Source: Marseilla massiliensis
Lineage (GTDB): Bacteria > Bacteroidota > Bacteroidia > Bacteroidales > Bacteroidaceae
DNA: 64,000 nucleotides
Assembly: GCF_016899955.1 (NCBI RefSeq)
Contig: NZ_JACJJL010000001.1
Span: forward strand, 62,001-126,000
Reading direction: 5' to 3'
Shown here in pieces: positions 52,430 through 64,000 of this stretch. Under the pieces are notes generated by a model. The model searched no databases. It had not been told where the DNA came from and saw only the letters and a list, made by a program, of their open reading frames with translations. The position numbers and the translations under genes were made by a program. Each line of letters begins with the position of its first letter. The first letter of the stretch is position 1.

Positions 52430-53317
52430 TCAGCCAATCACCTTCTCCGGCAGCTTCGGCATAGCTCCGCTTTGAGTGCACACATATGCCGATACATCCA
52501 CAGCCACCTTGTGGGCTTCTTCCACAGCCATGCCGCGCAGCATGGCGGCGCAGAACGCCCCCGTAAACGAGTCGCCTGCCCCCACAGTGTCAACCACCTC
52601 AACTCGCGGCGTGGCCTGAAACGACACATGCCCAGGCGTAAACACATAGCTGCCGTTGACGCCACAGGTAAGCACAAGCACGTCAAGATTGTACTTGCCG
52701 AGCATCAGCCTGCACTTGCCCTGCATGTCAAGGCCTGGGTATCCGAACAGCCTGCCAATGGCCACCAGCTCCTCGTCGTTTATCTTCAGCACGTTGCAGC
52801 GACGAAAAGAGTCTCTCAGCACCTCGGCAGAATAGAAGTGCTGCCTCAGGTTGACATCGAATATCTTAAGCCGCCCGCCGCCGTCGGGCATGGCGTCGAG
52901 AAAACGGTTTATCGTCTCGCGCGACACCACGTTTCGCTGCGCAAGCGACCCCCAGCACACCGCACGGCAGTTGGCTGCCACGTCGGCCAGCTCGGGCGTA
53001 AACGGAATGTTGTCCCAAGCCACGTTCTCGCGTATGTCGTATGCCGGTATGCCGTTGGCGTCGAGCGTCACCGTCACCGTACCCGTGGGATAAGGCACGC
53101 GCGCCATGCTGTAGGCAAGCCCACGGCTGTCGAGGGCGGCCAGGGTCTCGTCGCCCAGCCTGTCGTCGCCAACGGCGCTCACGGCCATAGAGTTGAAGCC
53201 AAACTGACTCGTGTGGTAAGCAAAGTTGGCCGGCGCCCCGCCGAGCTTCTTGCCGTCGGGAAGCACATCCCACAGTGCCTCGCCGAGCCCCACGATGAAA
53301 TTGTCTGATCTATCCAT
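52430..53317 (-). CDS. PfkB-family sugar kinase (fructokinase-like)
   Basis: 295 residues. VGLGEALWDVLPDGKKLGGA is the typical fructokinase N-terminus and VDTVGAGDSFTGAF the catalytic motif. It phosphorylates a sugar, probably fructose (inference). Different from the PfkB at 32121. Confidence 0.88.
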   Translation of the reverse strand: MDRSDNFIVGLGEALWDVLPDGKKLGGAPANFAYHTSQFGFNSMAVSAVGDDRLGDETLAALDSRGLAYSMARVPYPTGTVTVTLDANGIPAYDIRENVAWDNIPFTPELADVAANCRAVCWGSLAQRNVVSRETINRFLDAMPDGGGRLKIFDVNLRQHFYSAEVLRDSFRRCNVLKINDEELVAIGRLFGYPGLDMQGKCRLMLGKYNLDVLVLTCGVNGSYVFTPGHVSFQATPRVEVVDTVGAGDSFTGAFCAAMLRGMAVEEAHKVAVDVSAYVCTQSGAMPKLPEKVIG

Positions 53318-53892
53318 TCCTTATATCATTTTTTAAAACATCCCAACCAAAGCCCGGACACGAAGGCGCAAACCACGAAAATACGGGGCACAACATCAGA
53401 AAAGAGGTCTTCATTCACGGCATATCTTGCCTAATTCCGCATCCGGTGCTGAAAGCGCATGCAAACTTATAAATATTTTTTCAAATACAACGCTCAATCA
53501 GAGGCAAACCGTTTTTAGGCGACAACTGGCGGAAGGGTGCAAAACGGGCCGCAGGGAGGCTTGAAACGGGCCATACGGCGGCGCGGAACGGGCCGCGTGG
53601 CGCATTGGCCGGGCGGCGGCAGAAAACGCCCCACGTGGCGCGGAAACGGCCTCTGCGGCCGTGCGGACGGCCGGTTGCTGCAGCAGGCCGGGCGGCCGGC
53701 CGCCCCGGGCAACGGCCCCGGGCCCTGGGCGCAGTGACAGGACTGGCATAGGGTGGCGGCGCACGCTGCCGTCACCGCCCCTGGGTTGAGGGCACGGAAA
53801 AGCCCCGCTGGGCATCTCTGCTCGGCGGGGCCGTAAAAAGACATTATCAAAGTAAATTATTGATTGCCTGCATTATGGCTCGACACAGCCAA
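53318..53892. other. Gene-free spacer with a very GC-rich block
   Basis: 53515-53740 consists of GC-rich words with repeated AAACGGGCC and CGGGCCG; 53318-53500 is AT-rich and presumably holds the kinase promoter, which I cannot place. The sdhB terminator is at 53812-53831. No gene. Confidence 0.45.
53812..53831 (-). terminator. Terminator of the sdhCAB operon
   Basis: GCCCCGC and GCGGGGC pair; on the minus strand the stem is followed by TTTT. Confidence 0.55.
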
Positions 53893-54645
53893 TCAGTCGG
53901 CCAGCTTGGCCTTGATGAACTCGCGGTTCAGGCGGGCGATGTTGGCAATCGACTCGTTCTTCGGGCACTCGGCCTCGCATGCGCGGGTGTTGGTGCAGTT
54001 GCCGAAGCCCAGCTCCTCCATCTTCATTATCATGGCCTTTACGCGCTTTGCGGCCTCGGGGCGTCCCTGGGGCAGCAGTGCGAGCTGGCTCACCTTTGAG
54101 CTGACGAAGAGCATTGCCGAGCCGTTCTTGCATGCTGCCACGCATGCGCCGCAGCCGATGCACGTGGCGCAGTCCATGGCCTCGTCGGCGTCTTCCTTCG
54201 GTATGAGGATGGCGTTGGCGTCTTGCGGCTGCCCTGTGCGCACGGTGACGTATCCCCCGGCCTGTATTATCTTGTCGAACGCGGAGCGGTCAACCATGCA
54301 GTCCTTGATGACGGGGAATGCCGCCGAGCGCCACGGCTCTACGGTGATGACGTCGCCGTCGTGGAACTTGCGCATGTACAGCTGGCATGTCGTGGCGCCT
54401 GTGTTGGGGCCGTGCGGGTGGCCGTTGATGTACAGGGAGCACATGCCGCATATACCCTCGCGGCAGTCGTGGTCGAAGACGAACGGCTCCTTGCCCTCTT
54501 CGATGAGCTGCTCGTTGAGAATGTCGAGCATCTCGAGGAAGGAGGTGTCGTCGGGTATGTCCTTCATCTCGCGTGTGTCGAAGTGACCCTCGGCCTTGGG
54601 GCCGTTCTGGCGCCAGAATCTCAGGGTGAATGAAATGTTTGCCAT
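53893..54645 (-). CDS. sdhB: Fumarate reductase/succinate dehydrogenase iron-sulfur subunit
   Basis: 250 residues. The three cluster sites are visible: CREGICGMC (2Fe-2S), [11 protein letters not shown] (4Fe-4S) and [14 protein letters not shown] (3Fe-4S). It passes electrons between menaquinol and the flavoprotein. Last of sdhCAB; 5 bases after sdhA. The frd naming would be equally valid, as the direction depends on the metabolism. Confidence 0.93.
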   Translation of the reverse strand: MANISFTLRFWRQNGPKAEGHFDTREMKDIPDDTSFLEMLDILNEQLIEEGKEPFVFDHDCREGICGMCSLYINGHPHGPNTGATTCQLYMRKFHDGDVITVEPWRSAAFPVIKDCMVDRSAFDKIIQAGGYVTVRTGQPQDANAILIPKEDADEAMDCATCIGCGACVAACKNGSAMLFVSSKVSQLALLPQGRPEAAKRVKAMIMKMEELGFGNCTNTRACEAECPKNESIANIARLNREFIKAKLAD

Positions 54646-54650
54646 ATCTA

Positions 54651-56633
<1,983 letters not shown>

Positions 56634-56672
56634 AACCTTTGGAATTATGAATGTGATTTATGATTTAAGATT

Positions 56673-57362
56673 TTAATAACATACGCCACACAGGCTGGGG
56701 GCTATGCCGAAGGCGAACGCGAGCACCACGACGAGGAATCCCAGCATGAGCAGGGTGGAATAAACGAGGCCGATGACCTTCCAGCGGGTGAACCACACCT
56801 TGCCGTTCCATCCGAAGGTCTGCATGGCGCTCCAGAATCCGTGGGAGAGGTGGAACCAGATGGCGACAATCCACACGATGTAGAGCACAACGTAAACAGG
56901 GTTGGCAAACGTGTCCACGATGTAGGCGAAGCCGTCGGCCGGGTCGTGTGCCACGCTGATGCCCGTGAGCTCGGCGAACATCATGTTGTACCAGAAGTTG
57001 AACAGGTGGAGCAACAGGCCGAGCAGCACGATGATGCCCAGCACGAGCATGTTTTGCGAAGCCCACTCAACCTTGGCGGGGCGCGTGGTGACGGCGTAGC
57101 GCTCGCCTCCGCGGGCCTTGAGGTTCTGCATCGTCAGCATGAAGGCGTAGACGATGTGGATGATGGCCAGGGCTGCCAGAGCCACTGTGGCCACAAGAGC
57201 GTACCAGTTGGCGCCCAGGAACTCACAAACCATGTTGTAGCCTTCTCCCGAGAAGAGGGCCACGATGTTCATTGACATGTGGAATGTCAGGAATAGAATA
57301 AGCGCGACGCCGGTAACCGACATCACCACCTTTCTACCGATAGATGAATTGATTAACCACAT
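56673..57362 (-). CDS. sdhC: Succinate dehydrogenase/fumarate reductase cytochrome b subunit
   Basis: 229 residues with five membrane helices, typical of type B enzymes. Haem-ligand histidines are likely in FLTFHMSMN, AIIHIVYAF, LLLHLFNF and WFHLSHGFW. It anchors SdhAB and reacts with menaquinone. First gene of the operon; promoter box 57505-57512 with a leader of about 135 bases. Confidence 0.93.
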   Translation of the reverse strand: MWLINSSIGRKVVMSVTGVALILFLTFHMSMNIVALFSGEGYNMVCEFLGANWYALVATVALAALAIIHIVYAFMLTMQNLKARGGERYAVTTRPAKVEWASQNMLVLGIIVLLGLLLHLFNFWYNMMFAELTGISVAHDPADGFAYIVDTFANPVYVVLYIVWIVAIWFHLSHGFWSAMQTFGWNGKVWFTRWKVIGLVYSTLLMLGFLVVVLAFAFGIAPSLCGVCY

Positions 57363-57504
57363 AAATGATTGAAATTAAATTATTTAACTGTTAGAAATAA
57401 AAAATATTCCATCCTGCCGCATGACCGCAGCCAGCCGTCCATTCACTGTCGGCCCATGAGTACCGCTACTTGATAATAGGTAAACATCTACTTATTTTAG
57501 ACCG

Positions 57505-57512
57505 CAAAATTA
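57505..57512 (-). promoter_or_regulatory. -7 box of sdhCAB
   Basis: Minus strand TAATTTTG followed by C. Divergent from the mnmG promoter, 56 bases apart. Confidence 0.55.
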
Positions 57513-57567
57513 CTATAAATTAATGATTAATCAAAGTATTTCTGGGCAAAAAATCAATTTTTATTCT

Positions 57568-57575
57568 TAATTTTG
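57568..57575 (+). promoter_or_regulatory. -7 box of mnmG
   Basis: TAATTTTG followed by C. Leader of about 160 bases, GC-rich; no gene seen in it. Confidence 0.5.
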
Positions 57576-57741
57576 CGCCGTACTTTATCAGGCACGGGGG
57601 TTGGCAAGCCGGCCTCGCGACATACGGAGCGCCTGCCGGCAACGGCCGTTGGCGCCCACGCGACATGCCGTCGACGCTGCCGCAGACAGCCCGGGAGCAC
57701 CCGGGACAGGCAGGCAGCCCCGCAAACGAAGCAAGCAAGAG

Positions 57742-59613
<1,872 letters not shown>

Positions 59614-59635
59614 CGCCACAGCCCCGGAAGCCCCC

Positions 59636-59664
59636 TCGCCCGGCCGGAGACGGCACCCGGGCGA
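59636..59664 (+). terminator. Hairpin after mnmG
   Basis: TCGCCCGG and CCGGGCGA are perfect inverted copies with a 13-base loop; no T tract, so a weak call. Confidence 0.35.
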
Positions 59665-59668
59665 ACAA

Positions 59669-59684
59669 AGTTCCACGTGAAACA
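59669..59684. promoter_or_regulatory. parS site 1 (ParB-binding)
   Basis: AGTTCCACGTGAAACA matches the parS consensus TGTTNCACGTGAAACA at all but the first position. Between mnmG and apt. Confidence 0.8.
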
Positions 59685-59718
59685 ATCAAGTAAAGCAAAC
59701 ATACGTAACTCATTGATT

Positions 59719-60249
59719 ATGAACAACAAAACACTGATGGAGAACCTGAGGTGCATTCAGGACTTTCCGAAGGAAGGAATCATCTTCCGTGACGTAACAA
59801 CGCTGTTCAGAAACCCCGACTGCCTGCGCATAATGGTTGATGAACTCTACGACATCTACAAAGACCACGGCATCACCAAGATAGTAGGAATAGAAAGCCG
59901 CGGATTCGTGCTGGCCTCTGCCCTCGCCATGAAGCTCGGAGCCGGAGTGGTGCTCTGCCGCAAACCGGGCAAGCTGCCGGGCGAGACGGTGCAGGAAAGC
60001 TATGAGAAGGAATACGGAACCGACACCATCGAGATAAGCAAAGACGCCATTTCGACCGACGACGTGGTGCTGCTCCACGACGACCTGCTGGCCACCGGCG
60101 GAACAATGCATGCCGCATTCAACCTCGTAGAGAAGTTCAGGCCGAAGAAAATCTACGTCAATTTCATCATCGAAATCAACGACCGCGGACTCGACGGGCG
60201 CAGCACCTTCCCGGCCGGGACGGAGATAAGCACGCTCATCAGAGTGTGA
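59719..60249 (+). CDS. apt: Adenine phosphoribosyltransferase
   Basis: 176 residues from the ATG at 59719. PRPP-binding motif LLHDDLLATGGTM (the usual VDDLLATGGT, slightly changed) and the N-terminal DFPKEGIIFRDVTTLF typical of Apt. It converts adenine and PRPP to AMP (purine salvage). Confidence 0.95.
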   Translation: MNNKTLMENLRCIQDFPKEGIIFRDVTTLFRNPDCLRIMVDELYDIYKDHGITKIVGIESRGFVLASALAMKLGAGVVLCRKPGKLPGETVQESYEKEYGTDTIEISKDAISTDDVVLLHDDLLATGGTMHAAFNLVEKFRPKKIYVNFIIEINDRGLDGRSTFPAGTEISTLIRV

Positions 60250-60275
60250 CACGAAAACGACCGACAACACAAAAA

Positions 60276-60317
60276 CCGCCGGAAGAGGCTCGAAAGAACC
60301 TTTGTCCGGCGGCTTTT
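60276..60317 (+). terminator. Terminator of apt
   Basis: CCGCCGGA (60276-60283) pairs with TCCGGCGG (60305-60312), followed by CTTTTGG. Confidence 0.6.
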
Positions 60318-60555
60318 GGATAATAAGGTTGCCCAAATGGCGCGATGCCGCCGCCGGGCGCCACGCCCCACCCTGCTCCGCCACATGCCGAAACGCAAAG
60401 GGGCTACATGCCACACGGCGCGGGCAAATGGGTGGAAACACTCTACGGGCCGCGGGCAAAAGCGCTTATGCAAAAACAGGCCAAACAAAACCGCCACCAG
60501 GCTAAGGGCAACAGGGCTTTATTTGTCACGAGGCAAAAACCGCCACGCCGCACAA

Positions 60556-60665
60556 ACCAAAGCATCATGCAGACAAAACAAAAGCCCAATGATGTTTAAA
60601 CCAAAGCATGGTGCAGATTAAATAAAAGCATCGTGACGTTTAAAACAAAACGCAATCATGTTTAT
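60556..60665. repeat. 44-base direct repeat, about 2.5 copies
   Basis: Copies begin ACCAAAGCATCATGCAG (60556) and ACCAAAGCATGGTGCAG (60600), followed by a shortened third copy (60644-60665) that keeps the (A/G)ACAAAACAAAA..GC..ATGTTTA pattern. Confidence 0.6.
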
Positions 60666-61058
60666 CCCAAGGCGCCATGAGGCTTGGAACAAACCAGCAA
60701 AAGCCCCATCGCGAAGCCCCGCCGGAGCCGACAGGCAGTGCAGCAACAGCACAAAGCCGCATCCGCACTGCCACGCCCCACACACCGAGGCACGCACACG
60801 ACAAAGCGGCAAGGGGCTGGACAGCCCCCGCATAGCCATCGGCACGTCACAGGCGGGAGCACAGGGCCGGGCCCAGCACGCCACGACAACACCCGGGGGC
60901 AAAACGCCGAACAGGCACCAAAGGCACCGGCAGCGGCAGAAAACAAGGCTACAGGCAAAAGCAAGCCTGCCACAGGCCGGGCCAAGCCCACGGGACGGGC
61001 CGCCAGCCACGGGCCACGCCTGTCGCCCGCCCGCCCACCGCGGCCGGGCGCGACCATA

Positions 61059-61074
61059 AGTTTCACGTGAAACA
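61059..61074. promoter_or_regulatory. parS site 2 (ParB-binding)
   Basis: AGTTTCACGTGAAACA, one mismatch from TGTTTCACGTGAAACA. It overlaps an upstream GTG codon of the uvrC frame, which argues for the later uvrC start. Confidence 0.8.
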
Positions 61075-61114
61075 AAAGCCTGCTAAACATCTTAGAACAA
61101 AGCACTTACGACAG

Positions 61115-62989
61115 ATGACGAAAGAAGAAAACGAGAAAAGACTGGCCTACTTGAAGAGCATAGTAAGCCGACTGCCGGAGAAGCCCGGCAGCTACCAGTA
61201 TTACGACGAGCATGGAACGATAATCTATGTGGGCAAGGCAAAGAACCTGAAGAGCCGCGTGTCGTCGTATTTCCACACCGAAGTAGACCGCTACAAGACG
61301 AAGGTGCTGGTGAGCAAGATTCACGACATATCCTACACGGTGGTAAACACCGAAGAAGACGCGCTACTGCTGGAAAACAGCCTTATCAAGAAATACAACC
61401 CGCGCTACAACGTTTTGCTGAAAGACGGCAAGACATACCCGAGCATTTGCGTCACCAACGAGATGTTTCCACGGGTGTTCAAGACGCGCACCATCAACAA
61501 GAAGTGGGGCACCTACTACGGGCCCTACTCGCACATCGGCTCGATGAACGCCATCCTGGAGCTGATAAAGAAGCTCTGCAAGCCGCGCACATGCCATTTC
61601 CCGATAACGAAAGACGGCATAGAACGCCACAAATACAGCGTTTGCCTGGAGTATCACATAAAGAACTGCGGGGCGCCATGCGTGGGCAAACAGTCGTATG
61701 AAGACTACCAGAGGGGCATTGCCGAGGCCCGCGAGATACTGAAGGGCAACACGCGCGGGCTGCTGCGCATGCTGCGCGACGAGATGGAGAGGCTGGCAGG
61801 CGAGCTGCGCTTTGAAGAGGCCGAGGAGGTGAAGCGCCGCTACATGCTCGTCACGGGCTTCGTGGCAAAGAGCGAGGTGGTGAGCCACACCATCGACAAC
61901 GTTGACGTATTCTCGATAACAAGCGACGAAAAGACGGCTTTCATCAACTATATCCACGTCACTGGAGGCAGCATCAACCAGTCGTTCACGTTTGAATACA
62001 AGAAAAAGCTCAACGAGGGCGACGACGAGCTGCTGGCGCTGGGCATTGCCGAGATGCGCGAACGCTACCACAGCACGTCGAAAGAGATAATTCTGCCGTT
62101 TGAAATAGACCTTTCGCTCGAAGGCATAACGCTCACCGTGCCGCAGAGGGGCGACAAGAAGACGCTGCTCGACCTGTCGGTGATGAACTGCAAGCAGTAT
62201 CGGTTTGACCGCCTGAAGCAGGCCGAGAAGCTCAACCCCGAGCAAAAGGCCGTGAGGCTGATGAAGGAGATACAGGAAGCCCTGCACCTGCCGAAGATGC
62301 CGTACCAGATTGAGTGTTTCGACAACTCTAACATATCGGGCACCGACGCCGTGGCCGCATGCGTGGTGTTCAAGAAGATGAAACCGAGCAAAAAAGACTA
62401 CCGAAAGTACAACATCAAGACGGTGACGGGCCCCGACGACTATGCCTCGATGAAGGAAGTGGTGCGCCGGCGCTACACGCGACTCGTCGAAGAGCAGCAA
62501 CCCCTGCCCGACCTCATCATCACCGACGGCGGACGGGGCCAGATGGAGGTGGTGCGCGAGGTGGTGGAAGACGAGCTGCGGCTGGCCATACCCATAGCCG
62601 GACTGGCCAAGGACGACCGCCACCGCACCAACGAACTGCTCTACGGCTTCCCGCCAGTGGTGGTGGGCATGAAGACGGACAGCGAACTGTTCCGACTGCT
62701 CACGCAGATACAGGACGAGGTGCACCGCTTTGCCATCACCTTCCACCGCGACAAGCGCTCAAAGCACGCCCTGCACTCCGAGCTCGACGACATTGCCGGC
62801 ATAGGCCCGAAGACGCGCGACACCCTGCTGGCGGGCCTGAAGAGCGTGAAACGCATCAGGGAAGCCGACATGGCAACGCTCGCGGCCGTTGTTGGCCCGG
62901 CCAAGGCGGCGGCCGTGCATGCCCATTTTCACCCTGCCGACGCGGCCGCCGACGCCGACACCACGACGCCAGGCACACCGAGGCAATAG
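61115..62989 (+). CDS. uvrC: Excinuclease ABC subunit C
   Basis: 624 residues from the ATG at 61115 (a GTG at 61067 lies in the parS site). GIY-YIG-type N-terminal domain (GSYQYYDEHGTIIYVGKAKN), UVR motif around ELRFEEAEEVKRRYM, RNase H-like domain with CFDNSNISGTDAV and LPDLIITDGGRGQM, and C-terminal helix-hairpin-helix (IAGIGPKTRDTLL). It makes both cuts in nucleotide excision repair. Confidence 0.96.
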   Translation: MTKEENEKRLAYLKSIVSRLPEKPGSYQYYDEHGTIIYVGKAKNLKSRVSSYFHTEVDRYKTKVLVSKIHDISYTVVNTEEDALLLENSLIKKYNPRYNVLLKDGKTYPSICVTNEMFPRVFKTRTINKKWGTYYGPYSHIGSMNAILELIKKLCKPRTCHFPITKDGIERHKYSVCLEYHIKNCGAPCVGKQSYEDYQRGIAEAREILKGNTRGLLRMLRDEMERLAGELRFEEAEEVKRRYMLVTGFVAKSEVVSHTIDNVDVFSITSDEKTAFINYIHVTGGSINQSFTFEYKKKLNEGDDELLALGIAEMRERYHSTSKEIILPFEIDLSLEGITLTVPQRGDKKTLLDLSVMNCKQYRFDRLKQAEKLNPEQKAVRLMKEIQEALHLPKMPYQIECFDNSNISGTDAVAACVVFKKMKPSKKDYRKYNIKTVTGPDDYASMKEVVRRRYTRLVEEQQPLPDLIITDGGRGQMEVVREVVEDELRLAIPIAGLAKDDRHRTNELLYGFPPVVVGMKTDSELFRLLTQIQDEVHRFAITFHRDKRSKHALHSELDDIAGIGPKTRDTLLAGLKSVKRIREADMATLAAVVGPAKAAAVHAHFHPADAAADADTTTPGTPRQ

Positions 62990-63060
62990 GCCCGCCACGC
63001 GCTGCCGCAAGGCCGTTCACGCACAGCTGCAACTTCCATCATGCCCATAATATGGCTCAC

Positions 63061-63480
63061 TGGATAAATCCAGGGGGGCTTTAGGAGTTAAGAAGTTAGG
63101 AAGTTAAGGAGTTAAGACAATAGTTTTTCTTGCTATATTTGGAGTTATATGAAGTCAGGGGAGTTATATGGAGTTAGAGGACAATAGTTTAGTGTATATT
63201 TAGGAGTTAAGGAGTTAGGGGAGTAAAGGAGTTAAGACAATAGTTATGGAAACGTGGGTGCTTTGGGAGCATGGTTGCAGGAAGGCAGTCTGCGCTATTG
63301 TCCTCTAACTCCATATAACTCCATAAGTATAGCAAGAAAAGCTATTGTCTTAACTCCTTTACTCCCCTAACTCCTTAACTCCAAAATATATCCAAACTAT
63401 TGTCTGTACTCCTGAACTACTGTACTCCTGAACTCCCAAGAATATGAAAACAATTGTCTTAACTACTTAACTCCCTGTAC
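63061..63480. repeat. GGAGTT/GACAATAG inverted-repeat locus B4
   Basis: 63203-63243 and 63342-63382 are perfect inverted copies (41 bases); 63160-63187 and 63295-63322 are perfect too (28 bases); 63108-63137 and 63328-63357 match with one difference. GACAATAG is present at 63116, 63180 and 63236, CTATTGTC at 63295, 63342 and 63397. It fills most of the 860 bases between uvrC and dtd. Confidence 0.88.
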
Positions 63481-63611
63481 GCTTAAGCCCCCTATGTTTA
63501 TCGGGTGTCAGCATAACATCCTGGCACACAATTAGTTGCACGTTAGTACACTCTTTATCCAATACAATCCGCACGAATAGGTTGCGTGCAACGCTCTCAG
63601 AACCGCACGAT

Positions 63612-63627
63612 TGCTTCACGTGAAACA
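63612..63627. promoter_or_regulatory. parS site 3 (ParB-binding)
   Basis: TGCTTCACGTGAAACA, one mismatch (third base) from the consensus. Confidence 0.75.
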
Positions 63628-63814
63628 TGCCGTTTTGCACTGTCAAACAGGCCATACCGCGCATCAGAACGGCCCTCGTTGCCGGGCCAAACGGCAAAGA
63701 TGCCGCCACGCTTGCTTATCCTGCGCGCAATGAGCGCAACGGACGCTCCACTCCACCGGGCCGGCCAGAGACCAAAAACAGTCGGCAATATTTTGTGATT
63801 CGACCGAAAAACAT

Positions 63815-63822
63815 TATCTTTG
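63815..63822 (+). promoter_or_regulatory. -33/-7 promoter of dtd
   Basis: TATCTTTG followed by C, with TTTG at 63792-63795, 19 bases upstream: a full Bacteroidetes promoter. Leader of about 20 bases. Confidence 0.6.
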
Positions 63823-63849
63823 CATAGCAAAAGCCACACAAACAAAATT

Positions 63850-64000
63850 ATGAGGACAGTGATACAGCGCGTGAGCCGCGCATCGGTGACAATAGACGGC
63901 AAGGTGAAGTCGGCCATAGGCCCGGGCTTCGTGGTGCTGCTCGGCGTATGCCACGACGACACTGAGGAAGACGCCGAGTGGCTGGTAAGGAAGATTGCGG
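63850..64000 (+). CDS. dtd: D-aminoacyl-tRNA deacylase (partial, 5' end)
   Basis: The first 50 residues ([20 protein letters not shown], then [10 protein letters not shown]) match the N-terminus of Dtd. It removes D-amino acids wrongly attached to tRNA. The gene runs off the right edge of the window. Confidence 0.9.
   Translation, partial: MRTVIQRVSRASVTIDGKVKSAIGPGFVVLLGVCHDDTEEDAEWLVRKIA

Larger units (their letters stand above)
60318..61114. other. Gene-free region between two parS sites
   Basis: No convincing gene. It contains GC-rich DNA (60340-60460), three direct repeats of a 44-base unit (60556-60665) and Gly/Pro/Arg-type frames that come from base composition only. One TTTATCCCA word at about 60661 resembles a DnaA box weakly. 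It is followed by parS site 2. Confidence 0.4.

Noticed and set aside
60318..61058. oriC with DnaA boxes
   Set aside because: Only one weak TTATCC-like word; parS sites support nearness to the origin but not its exact place.
61067..61114. Upstream GTG start for uvrC
   Set aside because: It lies inside parS site 2, and the normal UvrC N-terminus begins at the ATG at 61115.
63467..63709. 80-residue minus-strand protein upstream of dtd
   Set aside because: It overlaps the B4 repeats and parS site 3 and has no recognisable feature.

Overview
The window is a piece of a Bacteroidales chromosome, most likely from Prevotellaceae. The signs are: many promoters with the Bacteroidetes -7 box TAnnTTTG, secreted proteins with type IX secretion tails, a BspA-type leucine-rich protein, an HU-like protein followed by a 33-residue 'smalltalk' peptide, an sdhCAB (fumarate reductase/succinate dehydrogenase) operon of the Bacteroidetes type, and a Bacteroides-type tyrosine recombinase. 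Genus-level placement is inference.

Layout. Positions 1 to about 14,330 are visibly AT-rich and form (at least in their right part) an integrated mobile element. It ends in a tyrosine recombinase beside the 3' end of a tRNA with anticodon CAT. From the tRNA leftwards it carries the integrase, a membrane-anchored RecA-like ATPase, a degenerate SF2 helicase, a VirE-N/primase-like protein, a run of small unknown genes (one of them a frameshifted paralogue), a small HTH protein, and further left a lipoprotein gene followed by a membrane-anchored helicase-IV-like SF1 helicase. The left end of the element is not visible.

Positions 14,403 to 64,000 are GC-rich core chromosome: a calcium-type P-ATPase and ribF, a CPBP protease, a two-gene secreted-protein operon, a BCCT transporter, a large MG2/plug-like surface protein, a DEAD-box RNA helicase, a LOG-family protein, a flavodiiron protein, two PfkB sugar kinases, an M16 and an S41 peptidase, MscS, HU plus smalltalk, ruvB, coaD, ybeY, parE, ompA, a THUMP-like methyltransferase, a four-helix-bundle protein, a MATE exporter, hsp20, sdhCAB, mnmG, apt, uvrC and the start of dtd. 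Three near-perfect parS (ParB-binding) sites lie between 59.6 and 63.7 kb beside mnmG, so the right end is probably close to the replication origin.

The most unusual content lies between the genes. Many intergenic spaces are filled with short-period repeats. One family has a strict 9-base period (CTCCCAGNN) and always shows this strand on the + strand unless it forms an inverted pair. A second is a 9-base CCTAGGNNN array. A third is built from GGAGTT words and the octamer GACAATAG and contains perfect inverted repeats of 39 to 44 bases. One CTCCCAG array has been read into the C-terminus of RibF. I do not recognise these as a described element family; they are the best candidate here for something new.
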